A stretch of DNA of 14,671 nt. It comes from Desulfosporosinus sp. GTDB taxonomy: Bacteria > Bacillota > Desulfitobacteriia > Desulfitobacteriales > Desulfitobacteriaceae. The position numbers and the translations under genes were made by a program. Numbering within the stretch: position 1 is the stretch's first letter; the number at the start of each line of letters is the position of its first letter. Of this stretch, positions 14,609-14,671 are shown piece after piece. The notes under the pieces were generated by a model, which did not search any database, was not told the origin of the DNA, and worked only from the letters and a program-made list of their open reading frames with translations. Where the stretch lies: positions 1 to 14,671 of the forward strand of contig JADQBO010000416.1 of assembly GCA_016278585.1 (NCBI GenBank), in the 5' to 3' direction.

Positions 14609-14671
14609 TGGGGACCAATATAAATAGGACATTTCACTTTTTTGGTTAGAGAATTGAGATTAAATCTAAGG

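Noticed and set aside
1..14671. A new defence system, phage region or biosynthetic cluster
   Set aside because: No nuclease, toxin-antitoxin pair, transposase, integrase, phage structural gene or modular synthase is visible; the only helicase-like piece is a 50-codon scrap.

Overview
The window looks like a chromosomal segment of a low-to-moderate GC, spore-forming clostridial Firmicute, most like the Desulfosporosinus/Desulfitobacterium group. This is inferred from strong AGGAGG-type ribosome sites, frequent GTG/TTG starts, a CBO0543-type membrane protein, a soluble chemotaxis receptor, a long acetyl-CoA hydrolase/transferase and a Cys-bracketed peptidoglycan-binding repeat protein. No rRNA, tRNA, CRISPR array, transposase or phage gene was seen.

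Layout. 1-900: a DUF4352 exported or membrane-anchored protein (minus strand) and an AT-rich gap. 900-3510: a vitamin B6 locus, with a MocR/PdxR-like regulator (minus) divergent from a pyridoxal/pyridoxamine kinase (plus). A perfect 10-bp inverted repeat lies between the two genes and a terminator follows the kinase. A short UvrD-like helicase remnant touches the regulator's 3' end. 3793-4685: a decayed sensor histidine kinase in two frames, missing its H-box and carrying an in-frame stop before its last ATP-binding motif. 4717-8213 (minus): a soluble chemotaxis receptor, a ketopantoate-reductase family enzyme, the C-terminal 40% of a D-serine dehydratase, and a radical SAM protein whose stop lies 7 bases before that fragment. 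8250-8400: weak signs of another gene remnant. 8467-10323 (plus): a likely two-gene operon of a Tat-type metallo-beta-lactamase-fold hydrolase and a DUF2889 protein, closed by a two-way terminator. 10451-11149 (minus): a protein of three peptidoglycan-binding modules. 11376-11879 (plus): a five-helix CBO0543-like membrane protein. 12230-14482 (plus): a 750-residue CoA-transferase/acetyl-CoA hydrolase, followed by a strong terminator.

How the genes work together. The clearest functional unit is the PLP-salvage pair. PdxK-type kinases make pyridoxal or pyridoxamine phosphate, and MocR/PdxR regulators normally sense PLP through a Schiff-base lysine. Here that lysine is a threonine, one base change from AAG. 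The rest is mostly independent housekeeping or accessory genes. The other theme is decay: a helicase scrap, a broken kinase, a beheaded dsdA and a possible fourth remnant all lie within about 7.5 kb. I see no convincing new multi-gene defence or biosynthetic system. The most notable items are the altered PLP site with its candidate operator and the group of gene remnants.
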